A stretch of 20,136 nt of DNA from Porphyromonadaceae bacterium UBA7048 (GTDB lineage Bacteria; Bacteroidota; Bacteroidia; Bacteroidales; Muribaculaceae), in NCBI GenBank assembly GCA_002493945.1, contig DLAL01000042.1, forward strand, positions 1 to 20,136, read 5' to 3'. Below, in pieces: positions 1 through 7,645 of the stretch (the stretch's first letter is position 1; the number at the start of each line of letters is the position of its first letter). The translations under genes were made by a program, and so were the position numbers. Below the pieces are notes generated by a model, which saw only the letters and a list, made by a program, of their open reading frames with translations, made no database searches and was not told where the DNA came from.

Positions 1-633
1 GCGGATGTTGTTCAGTCCGCTGAATACGCTCAGTTTGCCCAGCTTACCCACTCCTGTGAGCAGCACGAAGCGCAGCATGGAGTCCATCTGCTTCATCACC
101 TCGTAGAAGTCATGAAGGGCCTTGCGGTTATACTCAAGCACCTCAGGACTGTCGAAGCATTTGATGATGGGCTGGTCGTATTCGTCAATCAGCACTACGA
201 CGTTTTTTCCTGTCTTTTCGTAGGCGTTGCGGATAAGTCTCTCGAAACGCAGCGGCGGTGTGAGAGCCGCGTCAGCGCAACCGTAGATATTCTCGTATCT
301 GCCGAGCATGGCGTTGAAGGAATTCTCGATATCTCCGATTTCGCGGTAGGACTTTCCGCTCAGATCGAAGTGAAGCACCGGATGCTTCTCCCACTCCTCA
401 GGCATGAGGCTGTCGATGGCGAGTCCCTTGAAGAGCTCGCGGTTGCCCGAGAAGAACTCCTCGAGTGTCGACACGAGCAGACTCTTTCCGAACCGGCGGG
501 GACGGCTCAGGAAGTAATAGTTGGAACCGCTTACAAGATTAAAAATCTCTGCAGTCTTGTCGACGTATATACATCCTTGTTCGCGGAGTTTTCTGAAACT
601 CTGTATTCCGAGGGGATATTCCGATATCTTCAT
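1..633 (-). CDS. AAA-ATPase-like / PD-(D/E)XK nuclease family protein, 3' part missing
   Basis: The first 211 codons of a gene that continues past the left edge. The product starts MKISEYPLGIQSF and matches the large Bacteroidota family with an N-terminal AAA-ATPase-like domain and, usually, a C-terminal PD-(D/E)XK nuclease-like domain (not inside this window). Visible motifs are a degenerate Walker A (RPRRFGKSLL, residues 44-53), a Walker B (VVVLIDEYDQP, about 145-155) and a sensor-like strand, FVLLTGVGKLGKLSVFSGLNN, near the cut end. The family is multicopy in gut Bacteroidales genomes and its cellular role is not established; a mobile or defence-related role is often suspected. The ATG at 633 was chosen because the family N-terminus begins there and a promoter-like site lies 22 bases upstream. 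It is separated from folK by a duplicated promoter-bearing repeat, so it is probably transcribed on its own. Family assignment is firm; function is unknown. Confidence 0.88.
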   Translation of the reverse strand, partial: MKISEYPLGIQSFRKLREQGCIYVDKTAEIFNLVSGSNYYFLSRPRRFGKSLLVSTLEEFFSGNRELFKGLAIDSLMPEEWEKHPVLHFDLSGKSYREIGDIENSFNAMLGRYENIYGCADAALTPPLRFERLIRNAYEKTGKNVVVLIDEYDQPIIKCFDSPEVLEYNRKALHDFYEVMKQMDSMLRFVLLTGVGKLGKLSVFSGLNNIR

Positions 634-654
634 CTCTAATTCATTTGTTGCCAG

Positions 655-687
655 CAAAGATACGAATAAGTCGAGCGTAAAACCAAA
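655..687 (-). promoter_or_regulatory. Bacteroidota-type promoter for the AAA-ATPase-like gene
   Basis: Read on the minus strand, TTTG (684-687) is followed after 21 bases by TATCTTTG (655-662), a full match to the -33/-7 consensus TTTG, 19-21 bases, TAnnTTTG. The ATG at 633 lies 21 bases past the -7 box, giving a short leader. The promoter lies entirely inside the repeat, and its -33 box overlaps the palindrome arm. Confidence 0.7.
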
Positions 688-714
688 TTTATTTGGTTTT
701 ACCGAGCGAGAGTA
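655..714 (-). repeat. 60-bp repeat, copy 1 (hairpin plus promoter)
   Basis: Identical by eye to 729-788, with a 74-base period. It contains a near-perfect palindrome at 678-701 (arms TAAAACCAAAT and ATTTGGTTTTA). Its left end reads, on the minus strand, as a complete Bacteroidota promoter (see the separate entry). Confidence 0.9.
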
Positions 715-728
715 TCTAAGACAGTAGT

Positions 729-788
729 CAAAGATACGAATAAGTCGAGCGTAAAACCAAATTTATTTGGTTTTACCGAGCGAGAGTA
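729..788 (-). repeat. 60-bp repeat, copy 2 (hairpin plus promoter)
   Basis: Second copy of the repeat, with its palindrome at 752-775 and a second minus-strand promoter match (TTTG at 758-761, TATCTTTG at 729-736, 21-base spacer). It begins 3 bases beyond the folK stop codon, so its hairpin would form in the 3' end of the folK transcript and could act as a weak terminator or 3' stabiliser. The terminator role is an inference. Confidence 0.88.
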
Positions 789-791
789 CCT

Positions 792-1166
792 TTATTTCAG
801 CATGGTCATGCCGCGGCGGAAGTAGTTGGCGGCGGCATCGGCCGGGCGGAGTACTTCGCCGTTCCACAGCACGATGTCGATGTCTACGGCTACGAGGGGG
901 GCGCAGTCGGCTTTGGCGCGTACGTCGGTCTGGTAGCGTTTGGTGCGCCGGCGGATGGTGTCGATGTCGAGAATGGTGCCGAGCTCGATGATGCGGTTGA
1001 GGTAGGGCGCCGAGTCGCCGGCATATTCAGGTGCGGTGAGATATTTCGGGGTGGAGCGGAGTATGGTGCCGCAGATGCCGAGCATGGTGGCTGCGGCATC
1101 GAGGCGTTCGGAGGCGTCGGGAACGTTGGCTCCGAGGCAGAGTATGGCGCGGTTGGGACTAAGCAT
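792..1166 (-). CDS. folK: 2-amino-4-hydroxy-6-hydroxymethyldihydropteridine diphosphokinase-like (FolK), short form
   Basis: A 124-residue protein resembling HPPK, which transfers pyrophosphate from ATP to 6-hydroxymethyl-7,8-dihydropterin in folate synthesis. Matches to the family are the N-terminal strand and loop AILCLGANVPD (residues 7-17), the PYLNRIIEL segment (54-62) and the metal-binding pair D95 and D97 in VAVDIDIVLW, followed by NGEVLRP. It is shorter than the usual roughly 160 residues: the C-terminus stops at FRRGMTMLK, where others continue to an LxPLxEIAP-like end. The GPR-type arginine just before the DxD pair is also replaced (CAPLVAVD). Its start codon overlaps the end of tex by 8 bases, so the two are translationally coupled. 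It could be a working minimal HPPK, as short divergent forms occur in Bacteroidales, or a degenerate paralogue. Confidence 0.75.
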   Translation of the reverse strand: MLSPNRAILCLGANVPDASERLDAAATMLGICGTILRSTPKYLTAPEYAGDSAPYLNRIIELGTILDIDTIRRRTKRYQTDVRAKADCAPLVAVDIDIVLWNGEVLRPADAAANYFRRGMTMLK

Positions 1167-3306
1167 CTTTGAGCGAAAGGCTTATGCGGCGGCGCGCCGT
1201 GTCGATGTCGATGACGCGTGCCTCGACGCGCTGTCCGAGGGTCAGGACGTCCGAGACGGAGCCTACGCGCCGGTTGGCGACCTGCGATATGTGGATGAGG
1301 CCGTTCTCTTTGATTCCCAGGTCCACGAAGGCGCCGAAGACCGTGATGTTGTTCACTACGCCGGGGACGGTCATGCCCACGCTCAGGTCGTCGAACGACT
1401 CGATGGCGGCGTGGAAGTCGTCCTCGCTGTTCTCGGTGCGCGGGTCGCGTCCGGGCTTGCGGAGTTCGGCCACTATGTCGGCTATGGTCTCGCGGCCTGC
1501 CACTCCGTCGCGTGCGAGGGCTTCGGCGTCGACCTTGTCGAGAAGCGTCGGGTTGGCCTGCAGGTCGGCGCCCTTCACTCCCAGCCGACGGGCTATTTCG
1601 GCCACTACGCCGTAGCTCTCGGGGTGTATGCCGGTGTTGTCGAGCGGCTCTGTGCCGTGGGGCACACGGAGAAATCCGGCGGCGAGCTCGAACGCTTTCT
1701 CGCCGAGACGCGGCACTTTGCGGAGCTGCCTGCGCGATGTGAAGTCGCCGTTGGCGGCGCGGTAAGCCACGATGGCCGACGCGAGCGCCGGACCGATGCC
1801 GGAGATGTACGACAGCAGGCGCTCGGAGGCGGTGTTGACGTCCACTCCTACGGCGTTGACGCAGCTCATGACCGTATAGTCGAGGGCGTCGCGCAGCCGC
1901 GACTGGTCCACGTCATGCTGATACTGGCCCACGCCTATGGCCTTGGGATCGACTTTGACGAGTTCGGCCAGCGGGTCGATGAGCCTGCGTCCTATCGAGA
2001 CGGCGCCGCGGACGGTGACGTCTTTGTCCGGGAATTCGTGCCGCGCTATGTCCGACGCGGAGTATACGGATGCACCTGATTCGCTGACTATGAATATCTT
2101 CGACGGGTCGATGACGCGCGAGTCCTTCAGGAAGCGCTCGGTCTCGCGTGAGGCAGTGCCGTTGCCGAGGGCGACGGCGTCGAGCCTGTATCGCTCTATC
2201 AGGCGGCTGAGTGTGCGCCGCGCCCCTTCGGTGTCGGCCTTGGGGGGGACGGGATATATGACCGTATCGTCCAGCAGATTGCCCTGTGCGTCAAGCGCCA
2301 CCACCTTGCATCCGGTGCGGAAGCCGGGGTCAAGTGCAAGTATGCGCAGGCCCTTCAGCGGAGCTGCCAGCAGGAGCTGACGCAGATTCTGTGCGAAAAT
2401 GTCGATGGCCGTGCGGTCGGCGTCTTCCTTGAGCTGTGCCGATATTTCGGTCTCTACGGACGGCCGCAGCAGGCGTTTGGCCGCGTCCTCCACAGCGTGC
2501 CCGATGATGTAGGCGCACTCGGCAGTGGCGCTGCGCGGCACGAATGCGCGGCACAGCGCCTCGTCGAGCGGACGGTCGCTGTCGTCGAGGTCGTAGCGTA
2601 CTTTTATGAATCCTTCGCGCTCGGCGCGTCGCAGGGCCAGATACTGGTGCGACGACATGCGGCGCACGCTCTGGCTGAAGTCGGCGTACTGCGCCAGCGG
2701 AGTCAGGGCTATCTCTTCTTCCTTGCCTTTGACCACCGAGCAGCGGATGGAACCCGTGCGGCGGTAGGTGTTGCGTGTGATATTGCGTAGCCGCTCGTTG
2801 TCGGCTGCCCATTCGGCTATGATGTCCGAGGCGCCGGCGAGGGCTTCTTCGGTTGTCTCCACGCCGTTCTGACCGGTGAAGCGCCGGGCGCTGCTCCCGC
2901 AGTCGGCGGTTCGTCCGGCCATGATGATTTTAGCCAGCGGCTCAAGGCCTTTCTCGCGTGCTATGGCCGCACGTGTGCGGCGCCGGGGCTTGAAGGGGGC
3001 GTAGATATCTTCTATCTCCGTGAGAGTCTCGGCCGCGTCGAGCCTTTGGGCGAGTTCTGTCGTCATGGCTCCGGCATCGTCGATGGCCTTGCGGACGAAT
3101 TCGCGGCGCGCGTCCATGGCCCGCTGCTGGGCCAGAGCCGTCTCGATGCTGCGCACGGCCACTTCGTCGAGCGACCCCGTGCGCTCCTTGCGGTAGCGGC
3201 TGATGAAAGGTACTGTCGCTCCTTCGTCAAGAAGCTCTATGGTGGCGGCCACGCCTTTCTCGGGAAGGCCGAGGCGCCGTGCGATTGCTTTCGCTGTCTG
3301 TTCCAT
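1159..3306 (-). CDS. tex: Tex family S1 RNA-binding protein
   Basis: A 715-residue cytoplasmic nucleic-acid-binding protein of the Tex (transcription accessory) family. Domains in order: N-terminal helical Tex region with the family signature IYAPFKPRRRTRAAIAREKG (about 101-120), YqgF/RNase H-like domain (about 318-440, with LRILALDPGFRTG), tandem helix-hairpin-helix region (about 485-550, SYISGIGPALASAIVAYR) and a C-terminal S1 domain (about 645-715, starting VGMTVPGVVNNITVFGAFVD). Length and order are normal for the Bacteroidota form. Tex proteins bind RNA and affect transcription or RNA turnover; the exact role is unsettled. The ATG at 3306 lies 2 bases after the stop of the metallophosphoesterase gene, and the 3' end overlaps folK, so this is an operon member. 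Confidence 0.95.
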   Translation of the reverse strand: MEQTAKAIARRLGLPEKGVAATIELLDEGATVPFISRYRKERTGSLDEVAVRSIETALAQQRAMDARREFVRKAIDDAGAMTTELAQRLDAAETLTEIEDIYAPFKPRRRTRAAIAREKGLEPLAKIIMAGRTADCGSSARRFTGQNGVETTEEALAGASDIIAEWAADNERLRNITRNTYRRTGSIRCSVVKGKEEEIALTPLAQYADFSQSVRRMSSHQYLALRRAEREGFIKVRYDLDDSDRPLDEALCRAFVPRSATAECAYIIGHAVEDAAKRLLRPSVETEISAQLKEDADRTAIDIFAQNLRQLLLAAPLKGLRILALDPGFRTGCKVVALDAQGNLLDDTVIYPVPPKADTEGARRTLSRLIERYRLDAVALGNGTASRETERFLKDSRVIDPSKIFIVSESGASVYSASDIARHEFPDKDVTVRGAVSIGRRLIDPLAELVKVDPKAIGVGQYQHDVDQSRLRDALDYTVMSCVNAVGVDVNTASERLLSYISGIGPALASAIVAYRAANGDFTSRRQLRKVPRLGEKAFELAAGFLRVPHGTEPLDNTGIHPESYGVVAEIARRLGVKGADLQANPTLLDKVDAEALARDGVAGRETIADIVAELRKPGRDPRTENSEDDFHAAIESFDDLSVGMTVPGVVNNITVFGAFVDLGIKENGLIHISQVANRRVGSVSDVLTLGQRVEARVIDIDTARRRISLSLKDA

Positions 3307-3308
3307 GC

Positions 3309-4541
3309 TTATTCGGCCTTGTAGGTCTTCGCGTATCCTTCGGCCTTGGGACCGCGTGAGAATCTGAACACCGTCACTTCGGGCGTGGCGCCGATGCGCG
3401 CCGGGATGCCCACCTCGCCCGTGCCGATATTCACATATAGGTCATGCGCTCCGTCGGTGTCGGTGTACATGCCGCCCCAGGTGGGATATCTGAATGACGC
3501 CGGCGACTTGCCTCCCGCGCTCATCTGCATGGCGTGGGTGTGTCCGGCCAGGGTCAGGGCGATGTTCTTGTCAGGACTCTGCGCGATGTCCGAGCACCAG
3601 TGGGCCGGGTTGTGGCTCAGCAGTATCTTGAACGCCGGGTCGGCCGGGTCACCGCTGTATGCCTCGTCGAGGTCGCCGTAGACAGGGAAGGGCGGGTCGC
3701 CGATATTCTCGACGCCTATGAGCACTATCGAGTCGCCTCCGGCGCGGAGCACGGCCGACTCGTTGTTCAGCATCTTCCAGCCCATCCCGCGCTGCAGGTC
3801 CAGAAGCTGCCGGCGGTTTTCGGCCTTGGCATCGGGCGAGGGCCATTTGTAGTAGTCGCCGTAGTCGTGGTTGCCGAGGATGGAGTAGACTCCGAGCGGA
3901 GCGTTCAGCCGCGCCAGCACGGGCACGAAGGGCTCGAGTTCGGATGTGTGGCGGTTGACGATGTCGCCCGTGAACACGATGACGTCGGGCCGGCGCCCGT
4001 TGATGCTGTCGACGAGTTTCGACACGAATGACGTGTCAGTTCCGTAAGTGCCTGTGTGAAGATCGGATATCTGTATCATCTCGAAACCCTCGAACGCTTC
4101 GGGCAGGTCGGGATGGCTGTATTCGACGGTGTTGATATCTATGCGCCGGGTGTTGATAACTCCCGACACCATCACCGCGAAGGTAGCCAGCGCCAGCACT
4201 GTCGGCGCTGTCCGGGAGCCGGGGAGCGGCTTGTGGCGGAAGAGCTGCGGTATGCGGCAGAGCAGGCTGAATATGACGAATACGTACTTCGGTATATATA
4301 TGCTGAAATATGCGTAGAGGCACCACATCAGTGTCGTCAGTCCGGCATCGTCGGCCGCCTTCTTGGGCCACGCTATCATCACGGCGAAGGCCAGCGACAG
4401 CAGCACGGACGACCACAGCAGCACGCCCTTCCAGGCGCTGGCGTGACGGAGCTGCCATGAGCGGACGGTGCGGTATATGCAGATGTCCGCTGCGATGCCC
4501 AGCAGGAGCACCGGAAGGACGAGAATCAGTGGAAGACGCAT
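3309..4541 (-). CDS. Membrane-anchored calcineurin-like metallophosphoesterase
   Basis: A 410-residue protein with three or four hydrophobic segments in the first 130 residues (about 2-22, 37-58, 68-95 and 112-130), followed by a catalytic domain outside the membrane segments. The domain has all the dimetal phosphoesterase motifs: DLH (160-162, in QISDLHTGTYG), GDIVN (192-196), GNHDY (223-227) and GHTH (333-336). This architecture resembles the YkuE/YaeI-type phosphoesterases with N-terminal membrane segments; some relatives act on lipid-linked phosphates or UDP-sugars, but the substrate here cannot be read from sequence. It sits 34 bases after the acyltransferase gene and 2 bases before tex. 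Neighbouring lipid and envelope genes make a membrane-lipid substrate plausible, which is only an inference. Confidence 0.92.
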   Translation of the reverse strand: MRLPLILVLPVLLLGIAADICIYRTVRSWQLRHASAWKGVLLWSSVLLSLAFAVMIAWPKKAADDAGLTTLMWCLYAYFSIYIPKYVFVIFSLLCRIPQLFRHKPLPGSRTAPTVLALATFAVMVSGVINTRRIDINTVEYSHPDLPEAFEGFEMIQISDLHTGTYGTDTSFVSKLVDSINGRRPDVIVFTGDIVNRHTSELEPFVPVLARLNAPLGVYSILGNHDYGDYYKWPSPDAKAENRRQLLDLQRGMGWKMLNNESAVLRAGGDSIVLIGVENIGDPPFPVYGDLDEAYSGDPADPAFKILLSHNPAHWCSDIAQSPDKNIALTLAGHTHAMQMSAGGKSPASFRYPTWGGMYTDTDGAHDLYVNIGTGEVGIPARIGATPEVTVFRFSRGPKAEGYAKTYKAE

Positions 4542-4575
4542 ATTCGGGGCGAGGAGTTTTGGTTGATGGATGGAA

Positions 4576-5763
4576 TCAGCGTCCGCAGACGGCGTTCAGC
4601 TGATTCTTGAGCGGATTGGCGTACATGGTGAGCATCATCTGACGCATGAATGTACGTTCGTCGTCGCTTATGTCGTTCACGTCGACTTTCGCCAGCTGAG
4701 TGTCGATGTATGCGTCAAATGCCTTCACGTCGGCTTCGGTGTACTTGTCGGCGTAGGTCTGAGTGCCTGTCACCTCGTCGTGTGCTATGTAGTTGCACGG
4801 GTAGATGTAGTATCCGCAGTGTATCGAGCGGTCGATGAGCGTGCATGCCTCGTGCACGACCTGTGCGCGGCCTTCGGCCTCCGACCGGGCCAGTTCACCG
4901 CTGATGCACTTGCCCAGATGGAAGTGTACGCGGCCCTTGTGGCGCAGCAGACCTGTCTCCATGCTGAAGAGGTCGTCGCGCTGGCTCTTCTTGAACTTCG
5001 GGTCGCGGCGCCGGAGCAGGAATTCGCGCACCTTCAGGTAGTCGTTGGGGTCGTATTCGTAGGATATCGACACAGGCATGATGCTGAGGTCGAGCAGGTT
5101 TTCCTTGCTGTCGCCCTGTCCGCCGAGCGATAGCATCTTCACCACGCTCTCCTGAGTCAGGTCGTTCGAGTCCTTGGCGCGGCCTTCGCGCTGTGCTATC
5201 CACACCGACTCCTTCATCGTGCCGATGACGTAGTGGATGTAGGCCGACAGATGGCGTGCGGCCTCGAGAGCTTCGCGGACGCCGGTGTCGCGCTTGACGA
5301 TGAAGCTGCGGTTGAGCTTGACGAGGTCGGTTATCCAGTCGAATATCAGCAGATTGTTGCCTATGGCCACCTGGGTGATGGGGAGATGCTCACGGATGAA
5401 GCATAGATTCAGGAAGGATGCGTCCAGCACGATGTCGCGGTGGTTGGTGATGAACGTATGCGCCTTCGACGGGTCATAGTTCTCCAGTCCGCTCATAGAC
5501 AGTCCGTCCGTCGTGCGGGCGACGAGCAATTCCAGAAACGGTCCCATGATTTTGAGCTGGAAGTCCATCTGGCTCTTGACGGTGAGTAGTTTCTGCACAA
5601 ACTGTTCATAGTCCACATCGGGCATGACGTAGCGTACGGCATGCTCGAAGCCGGGCTGTCGGACCAGCGACGATATCTTCTCGTGGAAGAGGTGGTCGTC
5701 ATATGGTCTTATATCGGCGAAATCATCATATTTCGGTTGTGGTTCGTGGGTGTGTAGTGTCAT
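4576..5763 (-). CDS. PlsC-like acyltransferase (1-acyl-glycerol-3-phosphate acyltransferase family)
   Basis: A 395-residue protein with the acyltransferase block NHRDIVLD (about 107-114), the Bacteroidota variant of the catalytic His-Asp motif, and a later REGRAKD block (about 192-198) in the place of the usual phosphate-binding EGTR motif. No signal peptide or clear membrane span is visible, so it probably works at the cytoplasmic face of the inner membrane. The likely reaction is acyl transfer to a glycerol-phosphate or related lipid; the true acceptor is unproven. I chose the ATG at 5763, which leads into MTLHTHEPQ; reading could extend upstream to a TTG at 5799, but that lacks support. 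It follows the OstA-like gene by 47 bases and precedes the phosphoesterase by 34, so it is likely in the same transcript. Confidence 0.85.
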   Translation of the reverse strand: MTLHTHEPQPKYDDFADIRPYDDHLFHEKISSLVRQPGFEHAVRYVMPDVDYEQFVQKLLTVKSQMDFQLKIMGPFLELLVARTTDGLSMSGLENYDPSKAHTFITNHRDIVLDASFLNLCFIREHLPITQVAIGNNLLIFDWITDLVKLNRSFIVKRDTGVREALEAARHLSAYIHYVIGTMKESVWIAQREGRAKDSNDLTQESVVKMLSLGGQGDSKENLLDLSIMPVSISYEYDPNDYLKVREFLLRRRDPKFKKSQRDDLFSMETGLLRHKGRVHFHLGKCISGELARSEAEGRAQVVHEACTLIDRSIHCGYYIYPCNYIAHDEVTGTQTYADKYTEADVKAFDAYIDTQLAKVDVNDISDDERTFMRQMMLTMYANPLKNQLNAVCGR

Positions 5764-5810
5764 GTCAGCTTGTGTTTTTTGCACTTGGTAATGAAACAAA
5801 TAGCGATTGA

Positions 5811-7613
5811 CTAAGGTTGTGTCGGATTACTGTTCTGATCGGTCTGTGATGAGGGAATCTCGTCCGGGAGTGCGCCGTCGGGACGGAAGTGCAGCGGCGG
5901 CAGCGGAGGACGGGGTATCACGGGTATGGGCCGGCCTTTCTCGAGCATCAGCTCCTCCATGGCTGCGGGCACGATGAAGATGTCGCCGGGCGATAGCGGA
6001 CGCATGTCTTCGTACCACTTGAATTTCGGCAGATAGTAGAGGCTCCGCTTGGCCAGGAAGAGGGGAGTGACGGCTCCTGTAGTCTGAGGCCACATCTTGA
6101 CGCGCTCGGTGGTGCGCCCTTTGAAGTGAGCCTGCAGGAAGCTGCTCTCGGCGTTGACTATCTTGTTTATGGTAGAGTCGTTTTCTTCGGGGTACATGAT
6201 AATCTCGACGTTGCCGTCAATGTCGAGCTGCTTCATCTCCCCGTTGTCGAAGTACGCCGTCATCTTCTTGCCGCTCAGCTGGTTGTAGTGGTCGCCCTCG
6301 ATGAGCTGCGCCGTGAAGCCCTGGTCGGGCAGTATGGCGCGGTCGATGGTCGAGTCGTTGAGCTGCACTTCGATGAGGTTGCCGAAGACCTGACGGTCCT
6401 CGTTCCAGATGACGGGATTGATGTACATGCGCAGCGTCGTGTCCGACTGCGTGAACCGCATCGAGTCGCACACGCCCTGCATGTCGTTGCGGAAGAAGCG
6501 CACGCGAGGGTAGAGCACCGCCACGTGGGTGGTGTCGATGCGCGTCCGCTCGGGCGTGCCGGCCATGGTGTCGGCGGCTATGCGCACGGTGTCGTATCGC
6601 GCCGTCGAGCTGATGTAGCGTCCGTGGAGGTAGAGCGTGTCGGGCTTCGAATACTCGAGAATCTGCGCGCGTCCCGTAGCGAAAGAGCTGTCGGTCAGTT
6701 CGTTGTAGTAGCCGTAGTCGGCCTGCAGCTGCACGCTGTGGGCCGAGTCGGTCAGCACCATCGAGCCGAATGCCTCGCCGTAGCCGCGGGCGCGGTCGTA
6801 GTAGATGGTGTCGGCCGTAAGTGTCTGGTTCTGATTGGTCACTATGGTCGAGCGGTCGAAGAGCGTGGTGCGGTTACCGTCGGTGTCATAGATGCCGAGG
6901 CTGGTGAATATCGTGCCGCGCGCGTTCAGTATCTCCGAGGGTGAGTGCAGCTCGGCGATGCGTGTGGCCGTGTTGTAGTACAGCGTGTCCGACCATATGT
7001 CGAGTGTGTCCGACGTATTGCGCGAGTTCAGATGCACGCCCGTGTAGAAGTTGGCCTCCTTGGTCGACGGAGCGTATTCGCCGTACATCGATGTCAGCGT
7101 GTTCGACGGGTCGGTCAGCGTGCCGCCGGTCTCGTAGTAGCCCAGGTCAATGTGGAGGTCGTAGCAGAAGACGTCCGTCTCCAGCTGCACGTCGCGGTTT
7201 ATGAGCCGTACCTTCTTGCCGGGGTCGGCATAGAGCACGGCGAGTTCGGCCACGCCGTCGTAGTTCAGCTCGTCGGCGTATACGAAGAGCGTGTCGCCCT
7301 GCTCCATGCTCACGTTGCCGAACGCATCGAGCGACTCCGTCTCCGAGAAGTAGTGCGCCGAGTCGCACTTCATGATCATCCCTCCCTTGGTGAACACCAC
7401 CGAGCCTGTCAGTATCATGAACGAATCCTGAGGATGCTTGAGCAGCAGATCTGCGTGGTCGAGGAATACGCGGTTGCCCGCCGTTCGGTCGGCCGTGGGG
7501 ATGCTCGGGCGTATCTCAGGCGTCCCGCGGCGGTCAGACGACGAGTAGGCCACCGCCGCAGGGAGCAGCAGCAGTGCCAGCAGGAACATCAATATGCCTG
7601 ACTTCCCGTACAC
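5811..7613 (-). CDS. OstA/LptA-like outer-membrane biogenesis protein
   Basis: An exported protein of about 600 residues built from repeated short beta-strand units of the OstA/LptA type, such as ILTGSVVFTKGG, CDSAHYF, ADELNYDG, LTADTIYYDRARG, and a late TAYFDNGEMKQLDIDGNVE. LptA-like folds carry lipopolysaccharide across the periplasm in the Lpt system; Bacteroidota have long multi-repeat versions like this one. The C-terminus is rich in proline (IPVIPRPPLPPLHF) and probably disordered. Start choice is uncertain. A GTG at 7613 gives a signal peptide with a lysine before the hydrophobic core FLLALLLLPAAVA, 32 bases after the previous stop; an ATG at 7589 would give a signal peptide with no positive charge. 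Reading farther upstream would overlap the chaperone gene. It lies directly behind a periplasmic SurA-type chaperone, which fits a joint role in outer-membrane assembly. Confidence 0.85.
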   Translation of the reverse strand: MYGKSGILMFLLALLLLPAAVAYSSSDRRGTPEIRPSIPTADRTAGNRVFLDHADLLLKHPQDSFMILTGSVVFTKGGMIMKCDSAHYFSETESLDAFGNVSMEQGDTLFVYADELNYDGVAELAVLYADPGKKVRLINRDVQLETDVFCYDLHIDLGYYETGGTLTDPSNTLTSMYGEYAPSTKEANFYTGVHLNSRNTSDTLDIWSDTLYYNTATRIAELHSPSEILNARGTIFTSLGIYDTDGNRTTLFDRSTIVTNQNQTLTADTIYYDRARGYGEAFGSMVLTDSAHSVQLQADYGYYNELTDSSFATGRAQILEYSKPDTLYLHGRYISSTARYDTVRIAADTMAGTPERTRIDTTHVAVLYPRVRFFRNDMQGVCDSMRFTQSDTTLRMYINPVIWNEDRQVFGNLIEVQLNDSTIDRAILPDQGFTAQLIEGDHYNQLSGKKMTAYFDNGEMKQLDIDGNVEIIMYPEENDSTINKIVNAESSFLQAHFKGRTTERVKMWPQTTGAVTPLFLAKRSLYYLPKFKWYEDMRPLSPGDIFIVPAAMEELMLEKGRPIPVIPRPPLPPLHFRPDGALPDEIPSSQTDQNSNPTQP

Positions 7614-7645
7614 GGCTTCAACGTATTGATGTGAGGCTTGTGCGG

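Noticed and set aside
655..788. CRISPR-like array
   Set aside because: There are only two copies, each repeat is 60 bases with a 14-base gap, and no cas genes are present.
5764..5799. N-terminal extension of the acyltransferase from a TTG at 5799
   Set aside because: The ATG at 5763 fits better, and the extra 12 residues show no family likeness.
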